Shown here one piece after another: positions 34,528 through 41,934 of a stretch of 64,000 nucleotides of DNA. The translations under genes were made by a program, and so were the position numbers. A model generated the notes under the pieces. That model saw only the letters and a program-made list of their open reading frames with translations. It was not told the origin of the DNA and ran no database searches. Origin of the DNA: Actinokineospora diospyrosa (GTDB lineage: Bacteria > Actinomycetota > Actinomycetes > Mycobacteriales > Pseudonocardiaceae); NCBI RefSeq assembly GCF_024171925.1, contig NZ_JAMTCO010000008.1:186001-250000 (forward strand), given 5' to 3'. How positions within the stretch are numbered: position 1 is the stretch's first letter; every line of letters starts with the position of its first letter.

Positions 34528-35550
34528 ATGAAGGCAGCTGTCATCCCCGGGGTCAACGCCGCCTGGGAACTGCGCGAGGTGCCAACCCCGGTCCCCGGCC
34601 CCGGCGAGGTGCTCATCCGGGTCGCCGCCTGCGGCATGTGCGTCAACGACGTCGACGCCACCCGCGGCTACATCCCGTTCCCCAGCTTCGAACCCGCCAT
34701 CACCGGCCACGAACCGGTCGGCACCGTCGTCGAACTGGGCCCCGGGGTCACCAGCAGGCAGATCGGCGACGTCGTCGGCACCACCTGGATCCGCGGCACC
34801 TGCGGCCGCTGCGACTACTGCCGCCTGGAGCTACCGCTGTCCGGGCAGGCCGCGTTCAACTGCGCCGCCCCCACCTCCACCGGCTTCACCGTCCAAGGCG
34901 GACACGCCGAATACCTCGCGGTCGCCGCCCGCGAAACCGTCCTGATCCCCGACGGCCTCGCCCCCGAACTCGCCGCCCCCGTGCTCTGCGCCGGGTACAC
35001 CGCCCTCAGCGCCCTGCGCGCCGGAGAACCAGCACCGGGGGAGCGGGTCGCCGTACTCGGCATCGGCGCGCTCGGCCACCTGGCCGTGCAGTTCGCCCGC
35101 GCCGCCGGGTTTGAGACCGTCGCGATCACCCGGTCACCGGACAAGCACGAGTTGGCGCGGGAGTTGGGCGCCAGCCATGTGGTTGGTAGCGGGGCTGAAT
35201 TGCGCGAGATCGGGGGCGCTGACGTGATCCTGGTGACGGCTCCGTCGCATCCGGCTGCGAGTGAGTCGCTTGGTGGGTTGCGGGCCAATGGCAGGCTGGT
35301 GCTTGCCGGGATCGACGGCGCGGAGCCGTTCATCATTCCGCCTGCGGTGCAGTACCCGTTCTTTGCGCAGCGGAACAAGATTGTTGGTGCTACGCATGAT
35401 GATCCGCGGTACTTGCGGGAGGCGCTGGAGTTGGTGGCGAGTGGGGCGGTGACGCCGATGGTTGAGGTGTTTGGGGCGGAACAGGTGCAGGAAGCGGTGG
35501 AGAAGGTGGGGAAGCGGGAGGTGCGGTTTCGGGCTGTCATCACGTACTAG
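34528..35550 (+). CDS. Zinc-dependent alcohol dehydrogenase (MDR family)
   Basis: 340 residues. Seen: catalytic-zinc Cys in ACGMCVNDVD and the GHEPVGTV segment, a structural-zinc Cys set CGRCDYC with a later Cys, and the NAD(P) loop VLGIGALGHLAVQFA. Ribosome site TTGAGGAGAACGCG. It follows the monooxygenase by 51 nt and is the last gene of the A-T operon. Codon use changes abruptly at about position 35110: upstream codons end almost only in C or G, downstream many end in T and G-rich sequence takes over. The gene may be a mosaic. The C-terminal part stays in frame and looks functional. Confidence 0.9.
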   Translation: MKAAVIPGVNAAWELREVPTPVPGPGEVLIRVAACGMCVNDVDATRGYIPFPSFEPAITGHEPVGTVVELGPGVTSRQIGDVVGTTWIRGTCGRCDYCRLELPLSGQAAFNCAAPTSTGFTVQGGHAEYLAVAARETVLIPDGLAPELAAPVLCAGYTALSALRAGEPAPGERVAVLGIGALGHLAVQFARAAGFETVAITRSPDKHELARELGASHVVGSGAELREIGGADVILVTAPSHPAASESLGGLRANGRLVLAGIDGAEPFIIPPAVQYPFFAQRNKIVGATHDDPRYLREALELVASGAVTPMVEVFGAEQVQEAVEKVGKREVRFRAVITY

Positions 35551-35668
35551 GGGTGGTGGTGTGTGGCCCTGGGGTCGGCCTCGTCGCCTGGCGGCGAGCT
35601 CGGCGTGCCGGATCGGACGCCTCGTTGCCTGGCGGCGACATCGGGCCCGATCCGCGGCAATGCGACGA

Positions 35669-35812
35669 GCTCGATGGGGCGAACTTGTTTTGCGTGGGGC
35701 CCCTACGACACCCGTGGCAGAACCGCAAAGCAGGGGCCCAAAAGCAGGCCCTGCCGCGTGGAAACGCTACGGGTGTTGTCCCCCCACGCAAAACAAGTCC
35801 GCCCCATCGAGC
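35669..35812. repeat. MITE-like element with 31-bp terminal inverted repeats
   Basis: The first 31 bases (35669-35699, starting GCTCGATGGGGCG) and last 31 (35782-35812) are complementary with one mismatch. Further inward, partial pairing (CACCCGT and ACGGGTG) continues. No transposase and no clear target duplication. Could be a small non-autonomous mobile element or a dispersed palindromic repeat. Confidence 0.65.
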
Positions 35813-36060
35813 AGTTGGCACCAAGCGAGTCCGACTGTCCAGGCGCTGGGTTGGCAGCGTCGACGAGGGCGGGCTGGGATGGCACCGGATCTTCCGAGTG
35901 TCCAGGGGCTGGCACTGTGGGTTGGGGCGGACCTGACGGGGGGCGGGTTGGCACCGCAGGGTCCGAGTGTCCAGGCGCTGAGCGGGTGTGGGTTGGGGCG
36001 ACCTGACGGCAGCCGGGTTGGCACCGGCGACTCCGAGGAGCGCGGGGCTGAGTAGGCGGG
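35813..36060 (+). repeat. Degenerate tandem repeat, unit about 63-70 bp
   Basis: Units share GTTGGCACC followed by TCCGAGTGTCCAGGCGCTG and a G-rich stretch ending GGTTGGGGCG/ACCTGACGG. The TCCGA cores lie at 35830, 35893, 35962 and 36032, spacings 63, 69 and 70. The first unit begins at the base after the inverted-repeat element ends. Confidence 0.7.
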
Positions 36061-36291
36061 CTGGCGGGTGGTTGTCCACACGTGTTCTGTAGTCCACAGG
36101 CCTTGATCGCCGCCCCGGTTTTGTCGGGTCGTCTCGGTAGGCTGTATATCGGGGGCGCTTGTGGCAGATGATCTTGCGCGTTGCGGGGCTGGGGGTGTCG
36201 GCCTTCGCTTAGGCCGCTACAGCACGAGGACTTTCGAGTGGCCAGGTGCTGAGTGGGTGGACCGAGGTCCTGGGGGTGCACTAAAGCTGTC

Positions 36292-36323
36292 GTCGGGTCG
36301 CCCAGCAGTGTGGGCGACCCGAC
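36292..36323 (-). terminator. 13-bp perfect hairpin terminator
   Basis: GTCGGGTCGCCCA pairs exactly with 36311-36323 around a 6-nt loop, just past the stop of the minus-strand AhpD-like gene; it ends the operon that starts near 39.9 kb. Confidence 0.8.
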
Positions 36324-36334
36324 AGGCGCTGGGC

Positions 36335-36847
36335 TCAGCCGACGTTCTGGTAGCCGACGACGCTGACGTGTTGGGCTGAGGGGAGGTAGTCGGCTTGGGT
36401 GGGGCTGGCCCAGGTTCCCAGGCCGTCGACGTAGCGGTTGTATATGCAGAATGCGGCTGCGATCAGGACTGTGTCGTGTATTTCCTCGTCGGTGGCGCCT
36501 GCCTCGCGAGCCGCGGCGACGTCCTCGGCAAGGACCTTCTGGCCGCTGACCCGCACCTTGTCGGCGATGGCCAGCAGCGCGGTCAGCTTCGGTGTGCGCG
36601 GGGCCTCGGTCAGGTCTTCCACGCCCAACTCGACCGCGGCGATGGTGGCGTGGAAGTTGCCGCAGAACGTGCACTCGTTGCCGCGTGAGACGGTGGCGGC
36701 GATCAGTTCGCGTTCGCCCCTGGTCAGCGAGTTGTCGGCGCGCAGCAGGGTCTCGGCCAGGTCCGAGAGCGGCCCGGCGGTCAGCGGCCGGTAGCGCATC
36801 AGGCCGCGGATGCCGGGTTCGTCGTTGCCGAGTTCGATGTGTGCCAC
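36335..36847 (-). CDS. Carboxymuconolactone decarboxylase/AhpD-like protein
   Basis: 170 residues of the AhpD-like all-helical fold. The redox motif ECTFCGNFHA contains the CxxC and the following His used in alkylhydroperoxidase-type thiol chemistry. The GTG start follows AGGAGGAGACAC. Last gene of the operon running leftward from the monooxygenase at 39.9 kb. AhpD-like proteins protect against peroxides or are decarboxylases; here it may quench peroxide from the several flavin oxygenases around it, which is inference. Confidence 0.85.
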   Translation of the reverse strand: MAHIELGNDEPGIRGLMRYRPLTAGPLSDLAETLLRADNSLTRGERELIAATVSRGNECTFCGNFHATIAAVELGVEDLTEAPRTPKLTALLAIADKVRVSGQKVLAEDVAAAREAGATDEEIHDTVLIAAAFCIYNRYVDGLGTWASPTQADYLPSAQHVSVVGYQNVG

Positions 36848-36935
36848 GTGTCTCCTCCTGTGGTCTGGGGTCGGTTCCCCAGTTGGCATCGGCCCGCCGG
36901 GGTCCCGCCTGTTGGGCCGATCTGTCCACACCGCT

Positions 36936-36966
36936 GGGGTGGTGGGCGACGACCGCCCACCACCCC
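36936..36966 (-). terminator. 13-bp hairpin after FAD monooxygenase
   Basis: GGGGTGGTGGGCG and its perfect complement around 5 nt, directly past the stop of the monooxygenase and before the AhpD-like gene; may only attenuate readthrough. Confidence 0.65.
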
Positions 36967-36969
36967 AAC

Positions 36970-38307
36970 TCAGGCGGGCACCGCCTCGGCCCGGTCGGCG
37001 CCCTCGAGGACCCTGGTCACCATCTCCGGGGCGGTCAGCTCGCCCACCGGGTCGACCAGACCGGCCACCCGCATGAACGTCCGGGTCACCGCGCCGTCCA
37101 CGGTCGCGGCCAGCTGCAACTTGGCCATGTAGGCGTTCATCTCCAACACCTGCGGCGGCCGCGGCCCCTGCACCTCGGGGAAGGCGAGGTCACCCGCCGC
37201 GGAGATCCCCCACGGCACCTCGACCACCTCGGCGATGTCGCGCAGGAACGCCAACGGGTCGGCCACGCCGTCGGCCAGGTGCTCGCGCAGCACCAGGGCC
37301 TGCTGCGCGGCCACCGTCATGCCCTGGCCGTACACCGGGTTGAAGCTGCACGCCGCGTCGCCGAGCACCACGAAGCGGTCGGGGAACCGCTCCAACCGCT
37401 CGTAGCGGCGGCGCTGGCTGGCCGGGTAGCGGTAGCTGACCGGGTCGTCGAGCGGCTCGGCGTCCTTGACCACGTCGTAGACGTCGGGCACCGGCAGGGA
37501 CCTGGCGTACTCCAGGAAGCCCGCCGGGTCGGTCGGCGCGGGGTCGTCGAGGACACCGGTGAGCGACAGCGCGCACAGGTCGTTCTCGATGATCGTCAGA
37601 AACGCCCCGCGCGGGGTCACCGGGCCGGACACCGGGTTGATCGACTGCACCGCGCGCAGCGGCGCGGGGTCGGCCAGCCGGTAGGTGCGGGTGGTGTAGC
37701 TCAGGTCGATCTTGACCCGCTCCTCCTCCGGGCGCCCGTAGCCCAACCCGGCCAGCCACAGCGGGGTCCGCGAACCGCGGCCGGTGGTGTCGACCACCAG
37801 GTCGGCCTCGATCACCTCGGGCACGCTGCCCTTGGTCTGCGCCTGCACCCGCACCCCGGTCACCCGGGACCGGTCGGTCGTAGTGAGCAGGCCGACGATG
37901 TCGGTCTCTTCCACGAACCGCACCGCGGGCAGCGCCGCCACCCGGGTGCGCACGTGCCGCTCCAGGGTCGGCCTGCTCGCCGCGACCGCGATCAGGCCGG
38001 TCGTGCCGGGGGCCAGCTTGCGGCCGTTGAAGAACCAGCGCAGCTCACCGAGGTCGGCGGTGGGCACCCCGTCGGCGATGAGCGCGTCGGTGAACCCGGG
38101 GAACAACTCGTCGAGGATCTGCTGCCCGCGCGCCAGCAACCCGTGCACGTGCCGCCCCTGCGGGACGCCGCGGCGCGCGGTGCCCACCCCGGTGAGCCGG
38201 TCCCGGTCGACGACGAGGACCTGGGGGTAGACCTCGGCGAGCACCCGCGCGGCGAGCAGACCGGCCATGCCAGCGCCGAGCACCACGGCGCGCTTGTCGT
38301 GTCCCAT
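36970..38307 (-). CDS. FAD-dependent monooxygenase (paralogue 2)
   Basis: 445 residues, close paralogue of the protein at 29112-30446: GAGMAGLLAARVLAEVYPQVL, RHVHGLLARGQQILDELFPG, RWFFNGRKLAP, VVDTTGRGSRTPLWL and LGDAACSFNPVYGQGM align block by block. FAD-dependent hydroxylation of an aromatic or polyketide-like substrate is expected. ATG is preferred to a GTG nine bases upstream because GGAGGG is correctly spaced from it. Third gene of the operon led by the acyl-CoA-dehydrogenase-fold enzyme. Confidence 0.88.
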   Translation of the reverse strand: MGHDKRAVVLGAGMAGLLAARVLAEVYPQVLVVDRDRLTGVGTARRGVPQGRHVHGLLARGQQILDELFPGFTDALIADGVPTADLGELRWFFNGRKLAPGTTGLIAVAASRPTLERHVRTRVAALPAVRFVEETDIVGLLTTTDRSRVTGVRVQAQTKGSVPEVIEADLVVDTTGRGSRTPLWLAGLGYGRPEEERVKIDLSYTTRTYRLADPAPLRAVQSINPVSGPVTPRGAFLTIIENDLCALSLTGVLDDPAPTDPAGFLEYARSLPVPDVYDVVKDAEPLDDPVSYRYPASQRRRYERLERFPDRFVVLGDAACSFNPVYGQGMTVAAQQALVLREHLADGVADPLAFLRDIAEVVEVPWGISAAGDLAFPEVQGPRPPQVLEMNAYMAKLQLAATVDGAVTRTFMRVAGLVDPVGELTAPEMVTRVLEGADRAEAVPA

Positions 38308-38328
38308 CCGGCTCACCCTCCGCGCCGC

Positions 38329-38748
38329 TCAGGCCGCGTCACGGGGGCAGTTCTGGTACACCGCAAGGCGCCACTGGTCCTCCTGGCGCACCACCACCCA
38401 CGACGCGCGGATGGCCCGGTCGGGGTGCACCTCGGTCTCGCCCTCGAGCAGCACCCCGCCCTCGGTGATCAGGACACCGGCGTCGCGGCCGAGGAAGGTG
38501 ACCTCGATGGGCTTGCCGGTGACCCGGGTGCCCCGGTACTCGGCCCGGAACGACGCGGCCATGTGCTCGGTGATCGCGGCGCGGCCCTTGCGGTGCAGGC
38601 CGGGCAGGATCAGCGTGCCCGTGTCGGTGAAGACCGACGCGAACGCCTCCGCGTCGTTGGCGGCCCAGGCGGCCACGACGCGCTGGGGGATGGCGGCGAC
38701 CGCGGCCTGGTCACCGGCGGAGGGACCCGCTGCTGTGCTGGTGGACAT
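38329..38748 (-). CDS. SnoaL-like protein, SgcJ/EcaC type
   Basis: 139 residues of the NTF2/SnoaL-like fold matching the SgcJ/EcaC pattern: AIPQRVVAAWAANDAEAFASV, FTDTGTLILPG, GRAAITEHMAASF and WRLAVYQNCP. The name-giving SgcJ belongs to the C-1027 enediyne cluster, where it assists formation of the core. Other members are unrelated to enediynes, so it supports but does not prove that link. It lies 10 nt after the monooxygenase upstream and 21 nt before the next gene, so it is within one operon. Confidence 0.85.
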   Translation of the reverse strand: MSTSTAAGPSAGDQAAVAAIPQRVVAAWAANDAEAFASVFTDTGTLILPGLHRKGRAAITEHMAASFRAEYRGTRVTGKPIEVTFLGRDAGVLITEGGVLLEGETEVHPDRAIRASWVVVRQEDQWRLAVYQNCPRDAA

Positions 38749-38758
38749 CGGCGTTCCT

Positions 38759-39943
38759 TTACAGGTAGAGGGTGTCGGGTTCGAGGCCGCAGAGCACCCG
38801 GCCGTAGAGCTCGGTGTTGGTGTCCGGGTGCATCAGGGCGTGCAGGTTGACCGCGTGCACGTCGCGCTGGAACCGCTGGATCGGCACGTCGGTGTAGATC
38901 GAGGACCCGCCGCTGGCCGAGGCGTGGATGTCGACGGACTCCTTGGCCAGCGCGCACACCGCGCCCATGTCGGCGCGGGCGGCGGCCCGCTCCAGGACCG
39001 TCCACTCGGCACCCTCGGCGGACTTGGTGTCCACCAGCGCGGCCAGCCGGTGCGCGTGGAACCCGGCCTGGTCGATCTTGAGCGCCGCCGTGGCCACCCG
39101 CAGGTGGGTCAGCGGCGCCTCGCTCTGCTTGGCGTAGCCGGTGTAGGTGATCTTGCGGGAGGGCAGTCGCTCCAGGAACGCCTCCTGCGCGCCCTTGGCC
39201 AGCCCGAGGGTGGTGCCGACCGAGGACGCCGAGGCGACCGGCAGCAGCGGCGAGCGGTAGATCGCGGCGCCCTTGGAGCGCTCGGAGACCGTGTGCCCGC
39301 CCAGCACCACCGGCAGCGGCAGCACCCGCTCGGCCGGGATGAACACGTCCTGCGCGACGGTGCTGACGCTGCCCGTGCCGCGCAGGCCGCTGGTGTGCCA
39401 GTCGTCCACGATGGTCAGGTCCGACATCGGCACCAGGGCCAGGACCGGCACCGGCTCGGCGTCGGGGGCGGCCAGGATCGCGATGATCTCCTGCCAGTGC
39501 GCGTGCCGGGCGCCGGTGATGAACCCCCACTTGCCGTTGACGACCACCCCGCCCGGGGCCGGGGTCGCCATGCCGCCGGGGCTCAGCGTGCCGCAGATCC
39601 GCACGTCGGCGGTGGCGAACACCTCGTCCTGCACGGCGTCGGGGAACATGCCCGCCATCCAGGTCGGGATCCAGTACACCGACGCGGTCCACGCCGCGGA
39701 GCCGTCGGCGCGGCCGAGTTCGGTCGCCACGTCGACCAGGGTGGCCGTGTCGGTCTCGTACCCGCCGAGGTGGCGGGGGGCGCGCAACCGGAACACCCCG
39801 GCGTCGGCGAGGGCCTCGATGACCTCGTCGTGCGGGCGCCGGTTCTCCTCCGACCAGGGCGCGTGCGCGCGCAGCAGCGGCGCCAGCCGCGCCACGCGGG
39901 CGACGAGCTCGGCGCGGGTGGGGACTTCGGTGGACAGCACCAT
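38759..39943 (-). CDS. Acyl-CoA-dehydrogenase-fold flavin monooxygenase (2 of 3)
   Basis: 394 residues. HLGGYETDTATLVDVATELGR, GSAAWTASVYWIPTWMAGMF, NGKWGFITGARHAHW and the GLRGTGSVSTVAQDVFIP segment fit the HsaA-like branch with a C-terminal acyl-CoA-dehydrogenase type-2 domain. Expected to be a reduced-flavin-dependent hydroxylase or N-oxygenase. The ATG has a near-perfect AGGAGG. It heads the operon monooxygenase, SgcJ-like, FAD monooxygenase, AhpD-like. A cluster box with the second block GTGCGACGGT lies upstream. Confidence 0.85.
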   Translation of the reverse strand: MVLSTEVPTRAELVARVARLAPLLRAHAPWSEENRRPHDEVIEALADAGVFRLRAPRHLGGYETDTATLVDVATELGRADGSAAWTASVYWIPTWMAGMFPDAVQDEVFATADVRICGTLSPGGMATPAPGGVVVNGKWGFITGARHAHWQEIIAILAAPDAEPVPVLALVPMSDLTIVDDWHTSGLRGTGSVSTVAQDVFIPAERVLPLPVVLGGHTVSERSKGAAIYRSPLLPVASASSVGTTLGLAKGAQEAFLERLPSRKITYTGYAKQSEAPLTHLRVATAALKIDQAGFHAHRLAALVDTKSAEGAEWTVLERAAARADMGAVCALAKESVDIHASASGGSSIYTDVPIQRFQRDVHAVNLHALMHPDTNTELYGRVLCGLEPDTLYL

Positions 39944-40046
39944 ATCCTCCTGGACCAGTTGGCTGAGGGGAAACCAGGACCGGCCGTGCCCCGGGATCGC
40001 AGGTCGACGCCCGCGACACGACCGTCGCACGCGCCGCGCGCCCGGG

Positions 40047-40062
40047 GCATCTTCGTCCTTGC
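40047..40062 (-). promoter_or_regulatory. Cluster box copy upstream of monooxygenase-SgcJ operon
   Basis: GCAAGGACGAAGATGC, 103 nt before the start; GTGCGACGGT follows after 16 nt (40021-40030 on this strand), identical in sequence and spacing to the 29025 promoter. Confidence 0.6.
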
Positions 40063-40120
40063 GACATCGGGGAATTGTGCGCACCGGGCCCGGTCCGGTA
40101 ACGCCGCGCCGCGGACCTCA

Positions 40121-40136
40121 GCACGATCCGAGAAGC
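40121..40136 (+). promoter_or_regulatory. Weak cluster box copy facing the HpaB-like gene
   Basis: GCACGATCCGAGAAGC; the GAGAAGC half equals the box upstream of the Paa operon. 177 nt from the chosen TTG start. Confidence 0.3.
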
Positions 40137-40313
40137 TCGCGCACGCGGCCACTGACACCGTCTTAGGTGAGCCGTGCCCACCAAGCCGTGCGAACAGAAC
40201 CGCGCCGACCGAGCACCGCCAACCGAGCTGTGCCATCCGGACAGCGCCACCTGAACTGTGCCCCGGGCCGCGCCGATCGGGCCGCGCCCACCCGAGTTCC
40301 CGGGAGGAAACCG

Positions 40314-41870
40314 TTGCGCGAGGACACTGGCCGCACGACGCGGCCGTTGACGAGTGCCGAGTACATCGAGAGCCTGCGCGACGACCGGGAGATCTACCTC
40401 TACGGCGATCGGATCAAGGACGTGACCACGCACCCGGCGTTCCACAACCCGGTGCGGATGACCGCGCGGCTCTACGACGCGCTGCACGACCCCGCCCACC
40501 AGCCGGTGCTCACGGCACCGACCGACACCGGCGGCACCGGGTTCACCCACCGCTTCTTCCGCACCCCGCGCTCGGCCGAGGACCTGGTCGCCGACCGGGA
40601 CGCGATCGCGGCGTGGGCGCGGATGACCTACGGCTGGATGGGGCGCAGCCCCGACTACAAGGCGTCGTTCCTGGGCACCCTGGGCGCCAACGCCGACTTC
40701 TACGAGCCGTTCGCCGACAACGCCCGCCGCTGGTACCGGGAATCGCAGGAGAAGGTCCTGTTCTGGAACCACGCGATCGTGCACCCGCCGGTGGACCGGG
40801 ACCGGCCGCCCGACGAGGTCGCCGACGTGTTCGTGCACGTGGAGAAGGAGACCGACTCGGGGGTGGTGGTCAGCGGCGCGAAGGTCGTGGCGACCGGGTC
40901 GGCGCTGACGCACTACAACTTCATCGCCCACTACGGACTGCCGTTCAAGAAGCGCGAGTTCGCGCTGGTGGCCACGGTGCCGATGAACGCCCCCGGGATG
41001 AAGCTGATCTGCCGCCCGTCCTACTCGGCCACCGCCGCGGTGATGGGCAGCCCGTTCGACTACCCGCTGTCGTCGCGGCTGGACGAGAACGACACGATCC
41101 TGGTGCTGGACAAGGTGCTCATCCCCTGGGAGAACGTGTTCGTCTACGGCGACGTCGCCAAGGTCGGGCTGTTCACCGGGCAGTCCGGGTTCGTCGAGCG
41201 GTTCACCTTCCACGGCTGCGTGCGGCTGACGGTGAAGCTGGAGTTCATCGCGGGCCTGCTGGCCAAGGCACTCGAGCTGACCGGCACGGCGAACTTCCGG
41301 GGCGTGCAGGCCCGACTGGGCGAGGTGCTGGCGTGGCGCAACCTGTTCCTGGCGCTGTCGGACGCCGCCGCGCGCAACCCGGTGCCCTGGCGCGACGGGG
41401 CCGTGCTGCCCAACCCGGCCTACGGGCTGGCGTACCGGTGGTTCATGCAGGTCGGCTACCCGCGCGTGCGTGAGGTCATCCTGCAGGACGTGGCCAGCGG
41501 GCTGATCTACGTCAACTCCGCCGCCGAGGACTTCCGCAACCCCGACATCCGCCCCTACCTCGACAAATACCTGCGGGGCTCCGGTGGAGCCAGCGCGGTC
41601 GAGCGGGTCAAGGTGATGAAGCTGCTGTGGGACGCGGTGGGCTCGGAGTTCGGCGGCAGGCACGAGCTCTACGAGCGCAACTACGCTGGCAACCACGAGA
41701 ACACCCGCATCGAGTTGATGTACGCCCAGCTCGCCGACGGGACCCTCGACCGGCACAAGGCGTTCGTGGACGACTGCCTCGCCGAGTACGACCTGGACGG
41801 CTGGACGGTGCCGGACCTGTCTTCCTTCGCGCACCTGCGCGGGCTGCGCGACGGCCTGTTCGAGGCGTGA
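40314..41870 (+). CDS. HpaB-family FADH2-dependent hydroxylase
   Basis: 518 residues of the 4-hydroxyphenylacetate 3-hydroxylase (HpaB/PvcC) family: [72 protein letters not shown] and [16 protein letters not shown]. It ortho-hydroxylates a phenol using FADH2 from a partner reductase. SgcC, which hydroxylates carrier-bound beta-tyrosine in C-1027 biosynthesis, is in this family; a carrier-bound aromatic acid on the A-T protein is a plausible substrate here. TTG is chosen for the GGGAGG seven nt upstream; a GTG at 40167 would add 49 low-complexity residues. No HpaC-type reductase is in the window. Confidence 0.9.
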   Translation: MREDTGRTTRPLTSAEYIESLRDDREIYLYGDRIKDVTTHPAFHNPVRMTARLYDALHDPAHQPVLTAPTDTGGTGFTHRFFRTPRSAEDLVADRDAIAAWARMTYGWMGRSPDYKASFLGTLGANADFYEPFADNARRWYRESQEKVLFWNHAIVHPPVDRDRPPDEVADVFVHVEKETDSGVVVSGAKVVATGSALTHYNFIAHYGLPFKKREFALVATVPMNAPGMKLICRPSYSATAAVMGSPFDYPLSSRLDENDTILVLDKVLIPWENVFVYGDVAKVGLFTGQSGFVERFTFHGCVRLTVKLEFIAGLLAKALELTGTANFRGVQARLGEVLAWRNLFLALSDAAARNPVPWRDGAVLPNPAYGLAYRWFMQVGYPRVREVILQDVASGLIYVNSAAEDFRNPDIRPYLDKYLRGSGGASAVERVKVMKLLWDAVGSEFGGRHELYERNYAGNHENTRIELMYAQLADGTLDRHKAFVDDCLAEYDLDGWTVPDLSSFAHLRGLRDGLFEA

Positions 41871-41913
41871 AACGCGGCCGGGACGGTCCTGAACGGACCG
41901 CCCCGGCCGCGTT
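41871..41913. terminator. Bidirectional hairpin terminator
   Basis: AACGCGGCCGG pairs with 41903-41913, and CGGTCC with GGACCG inside, with a small internal mismatch and a 5-nt loop. Begins at the base after the HpaB stop; convergent with the ThDP gene. Confidence 0.85.
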
Positions 41914-41934
41914 GTCGTCGCGGTGTAGGACTTT

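Larger units (their letters stand above)
35551..36334. other. Gene-free repeat-rich region
   Basis: 784 bases with no supportable gene. It is G-rich on the plus strand, continues the altered base use of the preceding gene end, and holds an inverted-repeat element (35669-35812), several degenerate tandem units (35813-36060 plus a remnant at 36233-36255), and the terminator of the AhpD-like gene. Confidence 0.8.
39944..40313. other. Divergent promoter region, no gene
   Basis: 370 bases between divergent monooxygenase and hydroxylase genes. It contains a good cluster box facing left, a weaker one facing right, and from about 40167 a stretch of loose GCCG/ACCGAG-type quasi-repeats that stays open in the HpaB frame but is unlikely to be translated. 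Confidence 0.7.

Noticed and set aside
35551-36379. Several open frames in the gap after the alcohol dehydrogenase gene
   Set aside because: They translate the inverted and tandem repeats, change with each repeat unit and have no ribosome sites or recognisable domains.
40167-40300. Possible tandem repeat of GCCG/ACCGAG-like words
   Set aside because: The units are too irregular in length and sequence to define a period; likely compositional bias.
40167-40313. A longer HpaB N-terminus starting at GTG 40167
   Set aside because: The extra 49 residues are low-complexity Arg/Pro/Ala sequence; a strong GGGAGG precedes TTG 40314, where family similarity begins.
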